From positions 1,736,001-1,800,000 of the forward strand of contig NGZR01000004.1 of the NCBI GenBank assembly GCA_002197995.1: DNA of 64,000 nucleotides. Reading direction: 5' to 3'. The stretch comes from Gaeumannomyces sp. JS-464 (taxonomy: Eukaryota; Ascomycota; Sordariomycetes; Magnaporthales; Magnaporthaceae). The translations under genes were made by a program, and so were the position numbers. The stretch's first letter is position 1, and each line of letters starts with the position of its first letter. Below are positions 22,825 to 35,982 of the stretch, piece by piece. The notes beneath the pieces were generated by a model. That model saw only the letters and a program-made list of their open reading frames with translations, had not been told where the DNA came from and did no database searches.

Positions 22825-24682
22825 ACGTAATTTACAAATAAATGGCGTATATAAGCAAATAGCGCATTTACACCCGACTTTTAGTTAATTAACGCGTATA
22901 TTAACTTAATAACGCTAAAAAATCCATTTAAACTATTCGAAATTATATATACCAAACATTTTTACTTTTTTTTTAACAAATGCGCGTATTATATCCGGTT
23001 TTACCGCAAATGTTATATCGTTAACAAATCGTTATCGCCTTTTTTTTAACTTTTAAAATCGCGCATTGTTTATTATAACTATTTATTTAGCTTTTTTTGG
23101 TTTAAAACATTTTGTACTTTTTTAATAGTAAGTAACTTTTCGAATTAAATACGTGTTTTTTTAACTTTTTAACGTTTGCTTAATGCTTTGTTCGCCTTTT
23201 TAAACGTAAACACCTCGGTTTAAAAAAAGGCCATTTTATGCATTATTGCTTTCGCTTTTTTTGCAATTTAATTTATAACCGTACAAATAAAAGTTAAAAA
23301 GCTGCTTTAATAATTAAAAATTCGAGTTTTAATATGTTCGGATTGCGAAATTACTTTTTTAACCGTTTAAAACGTTTTAAAAGTTTAAAATTCGGGGTTA
23401 TTTAAAAGCTTTTTCAAAAAAGTTAAAGTTTATAACTTTACATTTAGTTTTTTTAAAACCGATTTTAAATTAAAAAGTAAAACTAACTTTTTAAAAGCCT
23501 TTTTAAATATTTCCTTCGGTTATAAAATTAAAAATGCCGCTTTAAACGCCGAAAAGAATTCGATTTTAATTATATGGTTAACGTATAACTTTATTAAATT
23601 TTCGATTTATTAACCGTACGCCCGTTTTATTAAACTGAAATATTTAACGTTAAACGGTTAAAAAAAAGTAAAACGAATGCGAAAGCATGTAAAACGTAAT
23701 AATGTTATGTTTTTAATAATAAAGTTTAAAATCCGTCGAATAATAGCTTTTATAACCGTTTAATATTAACAAACGATAAAATTTCGTAAAACGAGTTATA
23801 ATATGTTTTTAAAATGTTAAATTTATTTTAAATTAAGCTCGTTTATAGTTTATTTGTTAACGTTTATTACGATAATTTAATTACGTAAAAAGTCGGTTTT
23901 TAAATACTAATTAGCTAAATAGTACTGCTTTTTAACGATAATAAAAGGAAAAACCGTTTAACCGTAATAATTAACTTTTTAAATAATTATAACCTATTTC
24001 CAATTGCCAAATTAAACCAGTTTTATTTTACTACGGCTTTTTAACGTTATAATAATTATAATAACGGCGATTATGCTTATAAAAAATCTGGTTTTATTAA
24101 AATTATAAATGCTATTATTTTAAATGCTACATTTATTTATAATAGTTCGTATAAAATTAAACCACGCAAAAACGAGTTTAAAATTTTCGCATTTAGCTTT
24201 TTAATAATCGTATTTTCGAATTTAACGCGTGTTAAGCTTTACGCGGCGTTTAATAAAGTTCGCGATTTAGTTTTTATTTACGATGCTCGCGTCGCGTTTA
24301 ATAAGTAATTAGTTAATTATATTTTTAATATTAAAAAGCCGGGGAGGAAATGCGCGAAAATCCAATTTAAATATGTATTTAATAAGCGCTTTTTTTTCGA
24401 ATTCCGTTAATTTCCGTAATTTGGGCATGTTATCACGTTAAGCAAATTAACCGGCGCGTTAACAACGTAACGTGGTTTTAAAAACGTTGTAAATTTTAAC
24501 TACCGAACGTACATTTAACGTTAAATTAAATTTAATTGCCCGTATAATAAAAACAATTTTAACTTTATTAAATGTTAACGCTATTTATAGTTATTAAAAG
24601 ATTTAAGCTAAAAGTGAAAAACGCAAGTCGCGATGGAAAACGCGCTATTCGCTTATATGCGCCATTTACTTGTAAACTACGT
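22825..24682 (-). mobile_element. Fot1/pogo element, copy C
   Basis: A 1,858-bp copy in inverted orientation, starting ACGTAATTTACAAAT (RIP-altered repeat) and ending CTTGTAAACTACGT, followed by TA at 24,683-24,684. The transposase pseudogene runs on the minus strand, with stops throughout. Together with copy B it forms a tail-to-tail inverted pair separated only by TA. Confidence 0.87.
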
Positions 24683-24922
24683 TATATGTTTTTTGCATTT
24701 TACAATTTTGGATTTCTTTTAATCGAATATTTTTACTTTATATAATAATATAAAATACCGTTTGTTAACTTTAAAAGTTATAGCAAATTTGTTAATATTA
24801 GTTAGCTTTTATCGTAGTAATTAAAACGTTAATTGCGGTTTAATTTTAAACTTACTTTTAAATTTTTATAAAACAAAGTTATGCTTAAATTTAAGCTTTA
24901 AATTTTTTTTGCATTTTTTATA

Positions 24923-25330
24923 ACGTGGTTTACAAACGAGTAAATTAAATAAGCGAATAAATTACTAAACGACTTATATTGTAAACGTTCGTGCATTTCG
25001 GCTAATTTATTATAAACTTTTTAAAAAATTTACATAATTATATTTAACTATTTACTAATTATAAAAATGATTTTTCTAAATTTTTATTATTACTTTTTTT
25101 AAATTAATATGTTATACTGTATATATACTATGTATAATACGCAAACTAACTTATAAAAAGTAATAATAAAAATCCTGAAAAATTATTTTTATAATTAGTA
25201 AATAGTTAAATATAACTGTGTAAATTTTTTAAAAAATTTATAATAAATTAACCGAAATACACGGACGTTTACAATATAAGTCGTTTAGTAATCCATTCGC
25301 TTGTTTAATCCACTTAATTATAAACCACGG
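24923..25330. mobile_element. Foldback MITE 2 with Fot1-type ends
   Basis: A 408-bp element starting ACGTGGTTTACAAAC and ending TTATAAACCACGG, flanked by TA and inserted in Gypsy F. Like MITE 1, its halves are long inverted repeats: ATTTACATAATTATATTTAA near 25,028 is mirrored near 25,210. It has no coding capacity. Confidence 0.82.
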
Positions 25331-27138
25331 TAAACGCATTTTGCTTAAAATAAATATAAATGCCCGGGGTATGTTATACTAATATTAGGGTAATTTTAAA
25401 AGCATAACGCAAGCTTTTTTTAGTAATTCGCATTTTCGGATCGACTATTTACGTATTTAATTTCCTAGCAATTGTTAAATTAAAATAATGGTTAGCTATA
25501 ACTTTTTTAGTTAAATTAACGTAGTATAATAATTTATTAAAGTGATTTGGAATTTTAACGTTTTAAAAGCACTTTAAAACATTAAATGGCGTAAAAACGC
25601 GTTATTCTTTTTCCAGTTTTCCTAAGTGTTATAAAATAAAAGTATAAAAAGTCCGGTAATAGCGTTATCGTTCGGCTTTTCCGCACGTTTTTAAAATTAA
25701 ACGGTGTTAACGTTTTAATATACCTTAACGTCGGTATTTAAATCGTTACTTTTATAAAAAAGGTGGGTTTAATTTAACGGCTTTTTTTTAAACTTTTCTT
25801 TTTTTTAAACCGTTAATTTAAAACGCTTTTTAAGTTTAGCAAAAATAACGTTATTTTTTTTCCGATTTAGTAAAGTTAAAAATAACGCGGAACTCCTTTT
25901 TGCTATTTTATTCGAGTTTAGTAATTTTAAGCATAGTAATATTTCGTGCTTTTTTAAAATACTATTTAATAGCTTTTTTATTTAACCGGTATATAATACA
26001 TAACTTATTATTGTAATACGTTTAATTAAACGGTAGTTTAAAATATAATTTGTTTTATATCGGGCTTTTTTGCGTTTATCGAAAGTTAATTATTTAATAA
26101 TTATTATTTTATTAAAAATAATTTACTTTAATATAACCCGCTTAAGTATATTTAAAACATTTCCCGTTTTTCGGGTTTTGCTTTTGTTTTTTCGGTTATT
26201 TTATTTGTTAATTTACGGCTACCGTATTAAAATTTATAAGGTTTAAATGCGTTTTATAAACCGTGGTTAGTTATTATTTAGCTTTTTTTTGTTTATTTTA
26301 TTAATTTGCGTTACGTTTTTAAAACTATAGCTTTTTTTTCTTATTATCGTTTATATAGTTTATTACTAATACGAACGGCATTTTAAACGTAATTCGTAAA
26401 ACATTTTAAACGGTTTTGCTTTACGAGTTTTTTTTTTACGTCTTTTCGTAACCCGTTATAAAAATGCAATATTAACGTAGCGTTATTTTAATTAAATTTA
26501 ATGCTAATTTATTGCAAATTTACAGCGTATTTAACTGTTATTTTTTTTATTTAAAAGCTAGCAATTCCTTTTTGGCAATTCGGGTTTTATCGACGGTTGT
26601 AAACATTTTTTCGGCTTTTTTTCCAAACGTTTTAAAATTAGCGAAAATAAACTTAATAGCTTTTAGCTTTTTTTATACCTTTTAAAATAATCGCTTTAAG
26701 TTAATTAAACCTATTTTTTTATTTTGCTATTTAGCTTAATAACAACGTACGCGATTTTTTATTTTTCGTGTATAAATTGTTATTTGTAAAATTTAAAATA
26801 GCTTTTGCATTTAGTAAAAAACGTTTTAAATTTGCCGTTTTCGCTTTTATAATGGTTTAACGAAAGGAATTTATACGCGCGAACCGCGATAAGCGTAATT
26901 AGCGTAATCGATTGGAATAATACCAATTGCTCGGTAAATTTCACCATTTTAGCCTTTTTTTCGCAAATTCCGTTGCTATAAGCTTAAAAAAGCGCGTTAT
27001 GTTAATAACGTCGTTTAAGCTAAACTTATCGTTATTAAAAAGAAAACCGTGTTTCCCTTTTTTTCGAGCTTTGTATTAATACTAGCTATATTATATTATA
27101 TAAGTTTCCGGTAAAATGCTAAATAAAATTAGTTACAA

Positions 27139-27550
27139 TGTTATAATTAAAAGGTTTGTTTTTAAAGTAAAACGTTTTAAAAGTGGCTTAAATAGTAGTA
27201 ATAGCTGGTAATTAAAAGTAAATTTTAAAAGTTTAAAAAACCTTTTAATTATTTGCATTAGGAAATGTTTAAAAGCTAATTTAAGTTAATTAATGCTAAA
27301 GTTTTAATTAAAGCTATTTGGAATATAAAAAACCTTTTTTATTATATATTTAAAACCTTATAATGCTAAATGGCCGCTTTTTTAATACTTCGAGTTTAAA
27401 AATATTAAGCGATACTCGTAATACTTAAAATGTCGAGCGTATTACTTTTATAATTACGTAACTTTCGACTTTATGCGGGGTAAAAGTCCGTTTTTTAGTT
27501 TACCTTTTTTTAATATTCCGCTGTTTAACTTTTTACCATTTTTTATTACA
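27139..27550 (-). repeat. 5' LTR of Gypsy F
   Basis: About 412 bp. On the minus strand it begins TGTAATAAAA and ends AATTATAACA, adjacent to internal sequence that matches the start of the complete Gypsy element. It is more diverged than the other LTRs, and its outer limit is inferred. Confidence 0.6.
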
Positions 27551-28154
27551 ATTGTAATAAAGCGTAATTAATATAACAAATTAAAATAACGCTAACTTTT
27601 CGGTAAACTGCGTTATTTCGGTTTTTCTTTTAGCAAATCTTACCGTTATAAACTTAAAAAAGCGCGTTATATTAACGGCGTTTTTAAAGTTAAATTTTCG
27701 TTATTAAAAACGAAAACCGTATTTCCCTTTTCCTCGGGTTTTTTTATTACTACTCGCTATATTATATTATCCGGTTTTTTTAATAAATGCTAAATATAAT
27801 TAATTAAAATATTATAATTAAAGCTTTGCCTTTTAAAATAAAGCGTTTTAAAAAACGGGGTTTAAATAATAGCTATGTTTAACGTTTAAAAAAAAAACTT
27901 TAAAAGTTTAAAAACAAGTTTTAATTACTTGCTTTAAAAGGTGCTTACAAGCTAATTTAAGTTAACTAAAACTAAAGCTTTAATTAAAAGCTATTTAAAA
28001 TATAAAAAAATCCTTTTTTATATATATTTTTTAATTTTTGCACAGTTTTTTTAATTCGTTATAATTATTTGGATTATTACAAATCGTTCGTTAAAAGTTA
28101 ATTTGTCGTAATTTTTTAAATTACTACGAATTTTTTAAATGTTACGTAATTCCA
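27551..28154 (-). mobile_element. Fragment of another Gypsy: leader and truncated LTR
   Basis: 27,551-27,809 repeats the gag-leader sequence found beside the LTRs of Gypsy C and F, and 27,810-28,154 is an LTR cut off at the LINE tail. Because Gypsy F's LTR abuts it, F probably inserted into this older copy. Confidence 0.6.
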
Positions 28155-28919
28155 AAAAGAGAAAAAAAACGTATATTTAACGTTATTTAATTAGGATTTA
28201 CCAATTTTTACCTTTTAAAAAGCATATAACGTGCTAACGCTATTTAATTTTAACATTAAGTTATATGTTGCTATTAAAGCGGCTAACAAAGTAAACCCGT
28301 AAGCATACGGCAATCGGGCCGCATTTTAGCGCTTTTTATTAGTAAGCGGGTAATCGGTAAAAAAGCGAACGAACGCCGAAGCGTTATAAGCGCAACTGTT
28401 AATGGTAAAAAAAGCCGTCGGCCGGCAAAATGCCGGGAAAAAAGTAAAGCCGGGTTAAGCGGAAAAAACTTTAAACCTTTTTTAAACCCGGCTAAAAAAA
28501 AGAAAAGTTCGGGGGTTAAAAAGCTTAATTTTAACCCGGTATGCTTTTTATATGTCGCGTATTAAACGATAAGCTGCGCGGTTTGCTAATATAATGCAAA
28601 TCCTAAAAGCCGTTACGGTTACGCTAGCAAATAAAGCCGTGCGAAAACTTTACGCGTACGATGCCACTTATATATATAATCCCCGCGTGGTAACAAATAA
28701 AAGCGCGTGCCGTTAAAGCAAATTTTACGCGTGCGTGCTTAGCAAGCAAAGTGCGTAATTAAGCAAGCTAATTTTGCGCCGTGCGTATCGTTAAATGCGG
28801 TCGACTAAAAAAAAGTCGCGAATATTGCGGAAAGGCGGCCGGTGCCGTGGTGTAATAACGGCCGTAGTTGGTAAAAAAACGGCGGCGGCCGGGCCGGCTT
28901 TTCGTTTAAAGTAACTAAC
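28155..28919 (-). mobile_element. LINE-tail repeat, left part, split by Gypsy C
   Basis: The reverse complement aligns with 38,315-39,017. It contains the LINE 3' UTR (28,155-28,560) and an upstream module. The repeat continues at 36,465 beyond Gypsy C, with CTAAC duplicated at the break. Confidence 0.7.
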
Positions 28920-29395
28920 TGTTACAATCGAGGGTTTGCTTTTAAAATAAAGCACTTCGAGGGAGAAAAGAACAATATCGCTATTTTGGGTTTAAAAAAA
29001 CACGTAATTTAAAAGGACAATTTAATTGCTTGCCTTAGGGGATGTTTAAAAGCTAACTTAAGTTAACTAATGCTAAAGCCTTAATTAAAACTACTTAAAA
29101 CAGTAGAAAACCCATCCCTTTATATACACGCTTTTTTTACCTTAGTAATTTTTAAATTTATAGCTTTATCCTTGGCTTGCTACAAATTTACAAATCCTTT
29201 TTGGATTTGTCGTTTTATTTTTAACTATTACAAATTTACAAATCCCTTTTGGATTTGTCGCTTTATTTTTTAGCTATTATAAATTTACAAATCCTTTTTA
29301 GGTTACGTAATTCCACGTGTTTTAATGCGGGGCAAAAGCACCGTTTAAAGCTTTTCCCGTCTTGCTGCTTTAAGGCTTGCATACTGGTCGTAATA
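28920..29395 (-). repeat. 3' LTR of Gypsy C
   Basis: 476 bp. On the minus strand it begins TATTACGACCAG (from TGTTACGACCAG) and ends TTGTAACA. The upstream polypurine tract reads AAAAAGGGAAACC on the minus strand. It holds three copies of a roughly 50-bp tandem repeat with ACAAATTTACAAATCC-type cores at about 29,178-29,298. Confidence 0.87.
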
Positions 29396-29600
29396 TTAGG
29401 TTTCCCTTTTTAAATTAAATCTTTTTAGTTTAACCTTATCGCTTTGCCTTTTATTAATGGTAAGTACTTTTTTTCCTTACCATTTCCCATCCTTTTTTTA
29501 TTTTAATAAAATGTTTGGTCGGGTGCGAAAGCGTCCTTTTGTAAAAAAAACCTTTTAGCGTAAGGATTTGCTCGTTTAAATCGTTTTTTTCTTTATTAAA

Positions 29601-29970
29601 ATGCCTTTTTGCTTTTTTTATTACGAGGTTTTAAAGCGTGAAAAGTGCGAGGCTTTTTTAAAACTCGTCGCGGTGCGTGGAATGTTTCGGTTAAAACCGC
29701 TCGGGTTGTAACATTTTAGGCTTTTTTTTTAAATAGCTCCGTTTTATCGGCTTGCAATATTAACAAATGGAAACGGAAATTAAAACGGTAAAAAAGGAAC
29801 GTCGCGCTTTAAATAACGAACGCCGCGCTTTAAATAACAAATTTAAACGTTTGCGAAACCAAAAAAAAATATGGTTTAAAAAGAAAATGCGTGTAATCCG
29901 TCGTGGCATTAACGCTATGGAAAAGTTAAAACGTATCGAGCGGGAAAAAGCCGACCGGGAAGCCTTTTAA
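29601..29970 (+). pseudogene. Antisense gene of Gypsy C: Cys cluster plus basic coiled coil
   Basis: It lies on the strand opposite to gag-pol, between chromodomain and 3' LTR. From ATG at 29,601 it reads MPFCFFYYEVLKREKCEAF. After a one-base shift and two RIP-type stops it gives RCVECFG, NRSGCNILG and then an open stretch, 29,767-29,970, rich in Lys, Arg and Glu with heptad-like spacing (KFKRLRNQKKIWFKKKMRVI). The same protein is encoded at the same place in Gypsy A and B. Here a seven-residue unit, RRALNNE, is duplicated. The Cys spacing suggests a zinc-binding module followed by a coiled coil. Its function is unknown; from memory it resembles short hypothetical proteins seen in other ascomycetes. 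Confidence 0.7.
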
Positions 29971-30298
29971 ACTGCCTCGTAACTTGGGCCGTTCGTAGCT
30001 TTTGCCGTTTTTTTCGACTGGCAAATGCCCGGGGTTAATCCTAACTTAAATTTGCTTACCTTTTTTAACTTTCGTAAATTGTTTTTTTTTAACGCTTTTA
30101 TAAAACCCGTAGCACATTGGGTATAGCTTTGGTCTTTTTTTGCCGAGGTTACAAGTTTAATTTTTAGCGGGTTCGTTTATTATAATAATATTATCGCTTG
30201 CTAATAGTGCCATTATAATAGTATCTTTTTTTTTTTTTTTTAACCGTTCGTAATAAACATTTTTGCTTTATTTGGTTCCGGTAAATGCTGCACTTTTT

Positions 30299-30369
30299 AA
30301 CCTAATGGTAAAACGGTATTACTTATAGCACCCATTTTATTAATCCCGGGTTTAACTCCCGGCTAGGTT
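30299..30369 (+). tRNA. tRNA-like sequence in Gypsy C, RIP-damaged
   Basis: 71 nt on the strand opposite to gag-pol. The acceptor arms AACCTAA and CTAGGTT pair at six of seven positions. A D-stem GTAA/TTAC closes a seven-base loop, and the T arm reads CCGGG-TTTAACT-CCCGG. The B box is altered from GGTTCGA to GGTTTAA. The anticodon stem is damaged and the anticodon cannot be read safely; CCC is one option. It is probably inactive. Confidence 0.55.
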
Positions 30370-30509
30370 AAAGTTAGTCCTTTCCACGGTCGCTTTTCGT
30401 ATACTCGTTTAAATATACGAATAAACGGCTATAATAAGGTAGCCCGCCTTTTTTTGTTAAATTTTTTGCAAATGCCTCCGTTGGTACTTTTTTAAAAGTT
30501 TTTAATAAT

Positions 30510-33500
30510 GCTTAAAGTTCGTTGCTTTTTTCTACGTGTTTTTTTCGTAACCGTACCTTTTCCATTTAATTAAGTACTTTTTAAGCTTGTTTTTTAGCTT
30601 ATAGTTTAAAATTTCTTCGATTTCGTACTTTTATTTTAAGTTAATTTCTATTAACTTGTTTTTTAAAGCCCGGTAGCGCTAATTCGAATAAGGAAATATA
30701 AAAAACCGGGTGGGATTTTATGGTTAGCGGTAATCGGAGTTTATAATTTACGTTTAAAACCTTTTTTAGTATTTTAAAAAGTCCTAGTTTTTTATAGTTT
30801 AATTTATCGCTTGGTCGTTTTATTTTAATATTGCGTTAAAAAAAATAAACGTTATTTCCCTTTTTAAAAGTCGGTTTTTCGATTTTTTTTTGTTTATTTA
30901 AGTAATTATACGATGCTGTAGTTTTTTTTAGCTTTTCCTGGAAGTATTTATACAGTTTAATAAACTCCGTTATTTGTATTTCCGCTATTAAAGCATGGTT
31001 TCCTGCTTTGGGTTTTTTATACGCTATAAGCGTAAACTTGTAATTTGCATAAAACGGTATAATTTTTATGCTTTTATAAATTAAGCTGTTATAAGCGAAC
31101 TAAATTATAAAAAGTAATTGTATTTAATCGTTTTATTTGTAATTAACATAATAACGTAAATATTACTTTATAGTTTGGTTCGTTCGCTTTATTTGTTTAT
31201 TTGTTTAAAAGTGGTAAGCTATAAATAAAAAGTGTTTTGCTTTTAGCAAAGCCGTAAATCCTTTCCAAAATTTGCTTATAAACAGCTTATTTTTATCCGT
31301 AATTAAACGGTTTAACGTACCGTATTCCGCTATTACGTGCTTAATAAAAACGTACGTTAATTTAATAACGTTATTACTTTTTATACGGTAAGAATAAAGC
31401 GTATTTGGTAAACCTATTTATTATTACTAATTTATTATCGTACTTCGTTTTAATTATCGGTTTTTTAAATTAAAAAAGTTTAATAACGAAATTTATAATA
31501 ACTTTTTGCTATATTTCGTTTAATGCTAGTAAAGGTTGCAATAACCCATACGGTTTATGCTTATTAGCTTTGTTTTTAGCATAATTTTCGCAATTTTTTA
31601 TTACGTTTTATATTTTAGCTCGCGTTTTTGCGAACCCGTAATATTATAATAGCCGTTTCCATATTTTCTTTACGTTTTAATAGCCGTGTATTAGCTGGTT
31701 GTAAATTTGTTAAATTTTTTTTGGAGTTTAAACTTTTCCCTATTAAACCGCTTTAGCAAATATCTTTTATGTTAAAACTAAAAATCCGTTTAATCTTTTC
31801 GTTAAAATTACTCGTGTTTTTTTAAGTATTGCGACTTAATGGTTTAATCGTCGGCTTAAAGCATCCGCCCGGCCGTTTTCCGACCCTTTTCGGTATTCGA
31901 TCCGTATGTTGTAATTTTGCAAAAATTCGCTTTAACGAATTTATCGCTTATTTAAATCCCTATTAATAGTAAAATATATTAGGTTTTTATAGTTTATATA
32001 TATTACAATTTAGTATTTGGTTTTATAAAAGTGCGGTCGCCATTTTTTAAATGCTCGGATAATTGCTAAAAGTTTTTTATCGTGGATTTAATAGTTTAAT
32101 TTAGGTTTATTTAGCTTTTGTAAAAAAAACGCGCAAAAATGCAACCGTTTTTAATCGTTTCGTTATTTTAATTAACCGCCGATCGCGTAATCCAACGTAT
32201 TAATTTTAACTTCGAAAGGTTTTTTTAAGTTTAAAAGTACCAATATTAGTTTTTTTAATACGGCGTTTCGTAATTACTTAAAAGCCTTTTATTTTTACTT
32301 TCCTTAATAAAATTAGTGGTTATTTTTGGTAAAATTTGTAAATAGTATAGCGATTTTACTATAATTACGAATAAACGTTTATAAAAGTTTAAAAACTTTA
32401 AAAACTTTTGTACTTTCGTAACGTTTTTAAATATAAACCACTTTTTAACTTTTTTAACTTTTTTAAAGTTTATGCAAATTTATCCAAACGTAATTACAAA
32501 TTTTAAAAAAGCGACTTTTTACGAATGCGATTCGCACTTTTTTAATTTAATAAAAAGCTTTGCTTTAAGTAATTTTTAAAATACTTTACGTACGTGCTGC
32601 TTATGCTTTTTTATCGTTTTCGAAAAAATTAAAATATTATCCAAATACGCGAAAACGAAAACGTCGAGGTATTTGCGTAATATATGGTTAATTATCTTTT
32701 AAAACGTAGCTAATACGTTAATAAACCCGAAGGTTATTACTAAAAACTCGTAACATTTAAGCTTTATTTTAAAAGCTATAAATTACTTTTAACCTTTTTT
32801 AATCCGTATTAAATTATAAGCTTTCCGTAAATTTAAAACCCGTAAAATACTGGGTTTTACCGAGCTTATCGCGTAATTCGTTAATAAAAAGCAAAAAATA
32901 TCGATTTTTAACCGTAATTTCGTTTAATAAGCGGTAATCGATGCATATTCGCTCCGTCCCATTTTTCTTTTTTTTTTTTATAAAATTTCGTATTTTATTA
33001 AAAACTCGAAAAGTTTAATATACCCTTTTCGTAAGTTTTTTTTTAATTGTTTTTTTTAACATTTCCTATTGTTAAAAGCTAAATTAATATAGCTTTTAAT
33101 ACTTAAACTGCGTATTTAATTTAAGTTTAATTTTAAAATCGAACGGTTTATATTCGGAAACCACCGTTTTTAGGTTTTTTTTAAATAATTTTTTATATTT
33201 ATAATATTTTTCGGAAACATTCGCGAGCCGTTTTTTAATATTGGTTTGGTCGTTTTAATTGCTTTCCATTTTAAATAATCGTATATTTATTAATATTAAA
33301 TGTAAAAGTAAATTGCTAAATCCCGTTACCGTTATAACCTTTTTTCGTTGCTTTTTATATTTACGGTTTAAAGTTTGTAATTGGTAAACCGTTTTAATTA
33401 TTTATAGCTTTTCCTATTAAATTTAACCGGTAGCCTAATTTATTTTTAAATTATTTTTTTTAAATTAAAATATTTCGAAAATTACATTTCTTTTTTTATA

Positions 33501-35960
33501 TTTAACTTGTTTAATATAATGGTAACGTTTTCCCCGTTTCGGGTGCGTAATATTATTAGTTATATTTTTTAGTCGATTTATTTTTTATTATAAACGACGG
33601 GTATTTTTTCAACCGTTTTTAATTAATACGGTTAATATTTTCGTTTTATAAAAATTTTATACTATTTAACCGTTTATAGCGATACGTAATCGCTTTATAT
33701 TTCGCAATCGATTATTATTTTAACTTGTTTTTTTAATATTCCATTCGAAATATTAATAAGTCGTACGGTTAATTTAATTTTATTATCGCGAAAGTTTTTA
33801 TTAATTTCCGTTTTTCATTTCGTGCTTTCCGTTTGGGTGGTTTTTTTAATTTTTTAATAAAAGGAATAAATACCGTACGTTCGTTTTTTTATCCGGGTTA
33901 AACGGGATATACGTTCGTGCGATTTTTTAATGCTAAGCTTTTACCTTTTATATTATATGTTTTTTGCATTTCGCAATTTCGCATTTTTCTTAATCGAACG
34001 TTTTGGTAACGTATAGCATCGAATACTGTTCGTTAGGTTTAAAAACTGCGGTAAATTTGCCGATCCGGGTTAATTCCTACCGTGGTAATTGGAATGCTAA
34101 ACGGGGTTTAACTTTTAACTCGCTTTTTAATTTCCGTAAAAAAATTCGTATTTAAGTTTAAATTGTAAATGAAATTTGCACTTTTTATAAATGCATTTTG
34201 CTTAAAACAAGTGCAAATGTTCGAGGTATTCCATTTTAACGTTAAAGTAATCCTCGGGTTTTAACGTAGCCTTTTTTAGCTCGTTTACGTCGTCGAACCG
34301 GTAATTAGCGTATTTAACTTCTTATTAATCGTTAAATTATAATAAGGTTAGCCGTTATTTTCGTTCGTTAAAATAGCGTAATATAACGGGCTATCGGGGT
34401 ATTTTAAAACCTTTACGTTTTAAAAACACTTCGAAACGTTAAAAGGTGTAAAAGCACGTTAGCTTTTCCAATTTGCCTGGTTTTTACAAATTATAAGCAT
34501 AAAAGTTATACCGTTCGAACTTTTTGCTCGTTTTTAAAATTCGGCCGTTTTAAGGTTTTATCCGTTTTAATCCATTTCGGCGTTGGTATTAAAATTTTCC
34601 GACTTTTAAAAAAAGTACGTTTAATTTAAAAGCTTTTTCGGGCTTTTCCTTTTTTCGAACCATTTGTTAAAACTGCTTTTTTTTAAATCCTATAAAAAAC
34701 AGCGTCGTTTTTTCCTTCCGAGCTCGTAATTTCGAAAACGACGCGCTGTTTTCTTTTACTATCGTATTCGAGCTTTATAGTTTTAAATATGCAAATGCTT
34801 CGAAATTTCCGAAAATATTATCCGGTAACTTTTTTATAAAACTAGTATATAATATATAATTCGTCGTAGCAATTCGTCCAATTAAACGCCGGCCCGAAAT
34901 ATAACCCTTTTTATATTAAACTTTTTTATATTCGCTAAAAGTTAACTATTTAGCGATTATTATTTCGCTAAAACCAATTTATTTTAATATAGCCGGTTTA
35001 ATTACATTTAAAACATTTCCCGTTTTTTTAAATTTTGCTTTTGCTTTTTTTATTACCTTTATTACTAATAGGCGGTTCCCGTGTTAAAGTTTATAAAGTT
35101 TAGGTATATTTCGTAAACCGTAATAAGTTATTATTTAGCCTTTTTTTAATTGGCTTTATTGCTTTATGCCGCATTTTTAAAACCATATCCTTTTTTTTTT
35201 TATTATTTTTACAATTTATCGCTAATACGAACCGCGTTTTTAACGTAATTCGTAAAAAACTTGGGGCGATTTTGCTTTGCGAATTTATCTTTTACGTTTT
35301 CGCGTAACCCGTTATAAAATGCAATATTAACGTAGCGTTGCTTTAGTTAAGCTTTATATTAACCCGTTAAAAGTTCGCTATGTATTTAATTGCGAGCTTT
35401 CGCTATTTAAAAGCTAATAAATCTTTTTCGGCGATTTGGGTTTCGTCGATTATTCCGAACACTTTTCCGACTTTTTTTCCAAAGGTTTCGAAATTAGCGA
35501 AAATAAGTTTAGTAATTTCCTAGCTATTTTTATAACTTTTAAAATAATCGTTTTAAATCGGCTAAAACCATTTTTTCACTTTACCGTCCAATTTAATAAT
35601 AATATAAGCGATTTTTTATTTTTCGTTTACGAATTGTTATTTGTAAAATTTAAAATAGCTTTTGCATTCGGTAAAAAACGTTTTTAAATTTACCGTTTTC
35701 CTTTTCGTAAAAATCCGGAAACGGGAATTTGTACGTTCGAATTGCGATAAGCGTTTTAAAAATATCAATTTCGCAGTAAATTTCTTTACTTCGGCTTAAC
35801 TTTTAGCGATTTCGTTCGCTATAAGCTTAAAAAGGCTAGCCGTATTAACGGTTTCGTTAAAGTCGTATTTAACACCGTTAAAGGTAAAAACCGTGGCTTT
35901 TTCCTTTTCGGGCTTTTTATTACTGCTCGTTATAGCTGCATTATCCTCTTTTTAACGAAA
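30510..35960 (-). pseudogene. Gypsy gag-pol pseudogene with chromodomain (element C)
   Basis: On the minus strand, gag begins near 35,950. The reverse transcriptase active site reads YLDN (family YLDD) followed by ILIFSKT, near 32,625-32,660. Integrase follows. The chromodomain lies at about 30,513-30,640 (KYEIEEILNYK, then KKYLIKW). RNase H lies between the reverse transcriptase and integrase but is too mutated to place exactly. TAA and TAG stops at former Gln and Trp codons are scattered throughout. The protein would have been the usual Gypsy polyprotein; no part is now translatable at length. Confidence 0.8.
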
Positions 35961-35982
35961 TACTAAACAAGATTAGTTAAAA

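Larger units (their letters stand above)
10141..27550 (-). mobile_element. Gypsy element F remnant, interrupted by five insertions
   Basis: Four blocks (10,141-10,491, 20,781-20,952, 24,683-24,922 and 25,331-27,138) align in order with the gag-protease end of the complete Gypsy at 28,920-36,459, and a 5' LTR follows at 27,139-27,550. Insertions between the blocks are Copia O (with Copia I inside it), Fot1 B, Fot1 C and MITE 2; MITE 1 abuts the left end. The reverse transcriptase-integrase half and 3' LTR are absent, so the element is truncated at or near the gene island. All frames are stopped. Confidence 0.75.
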
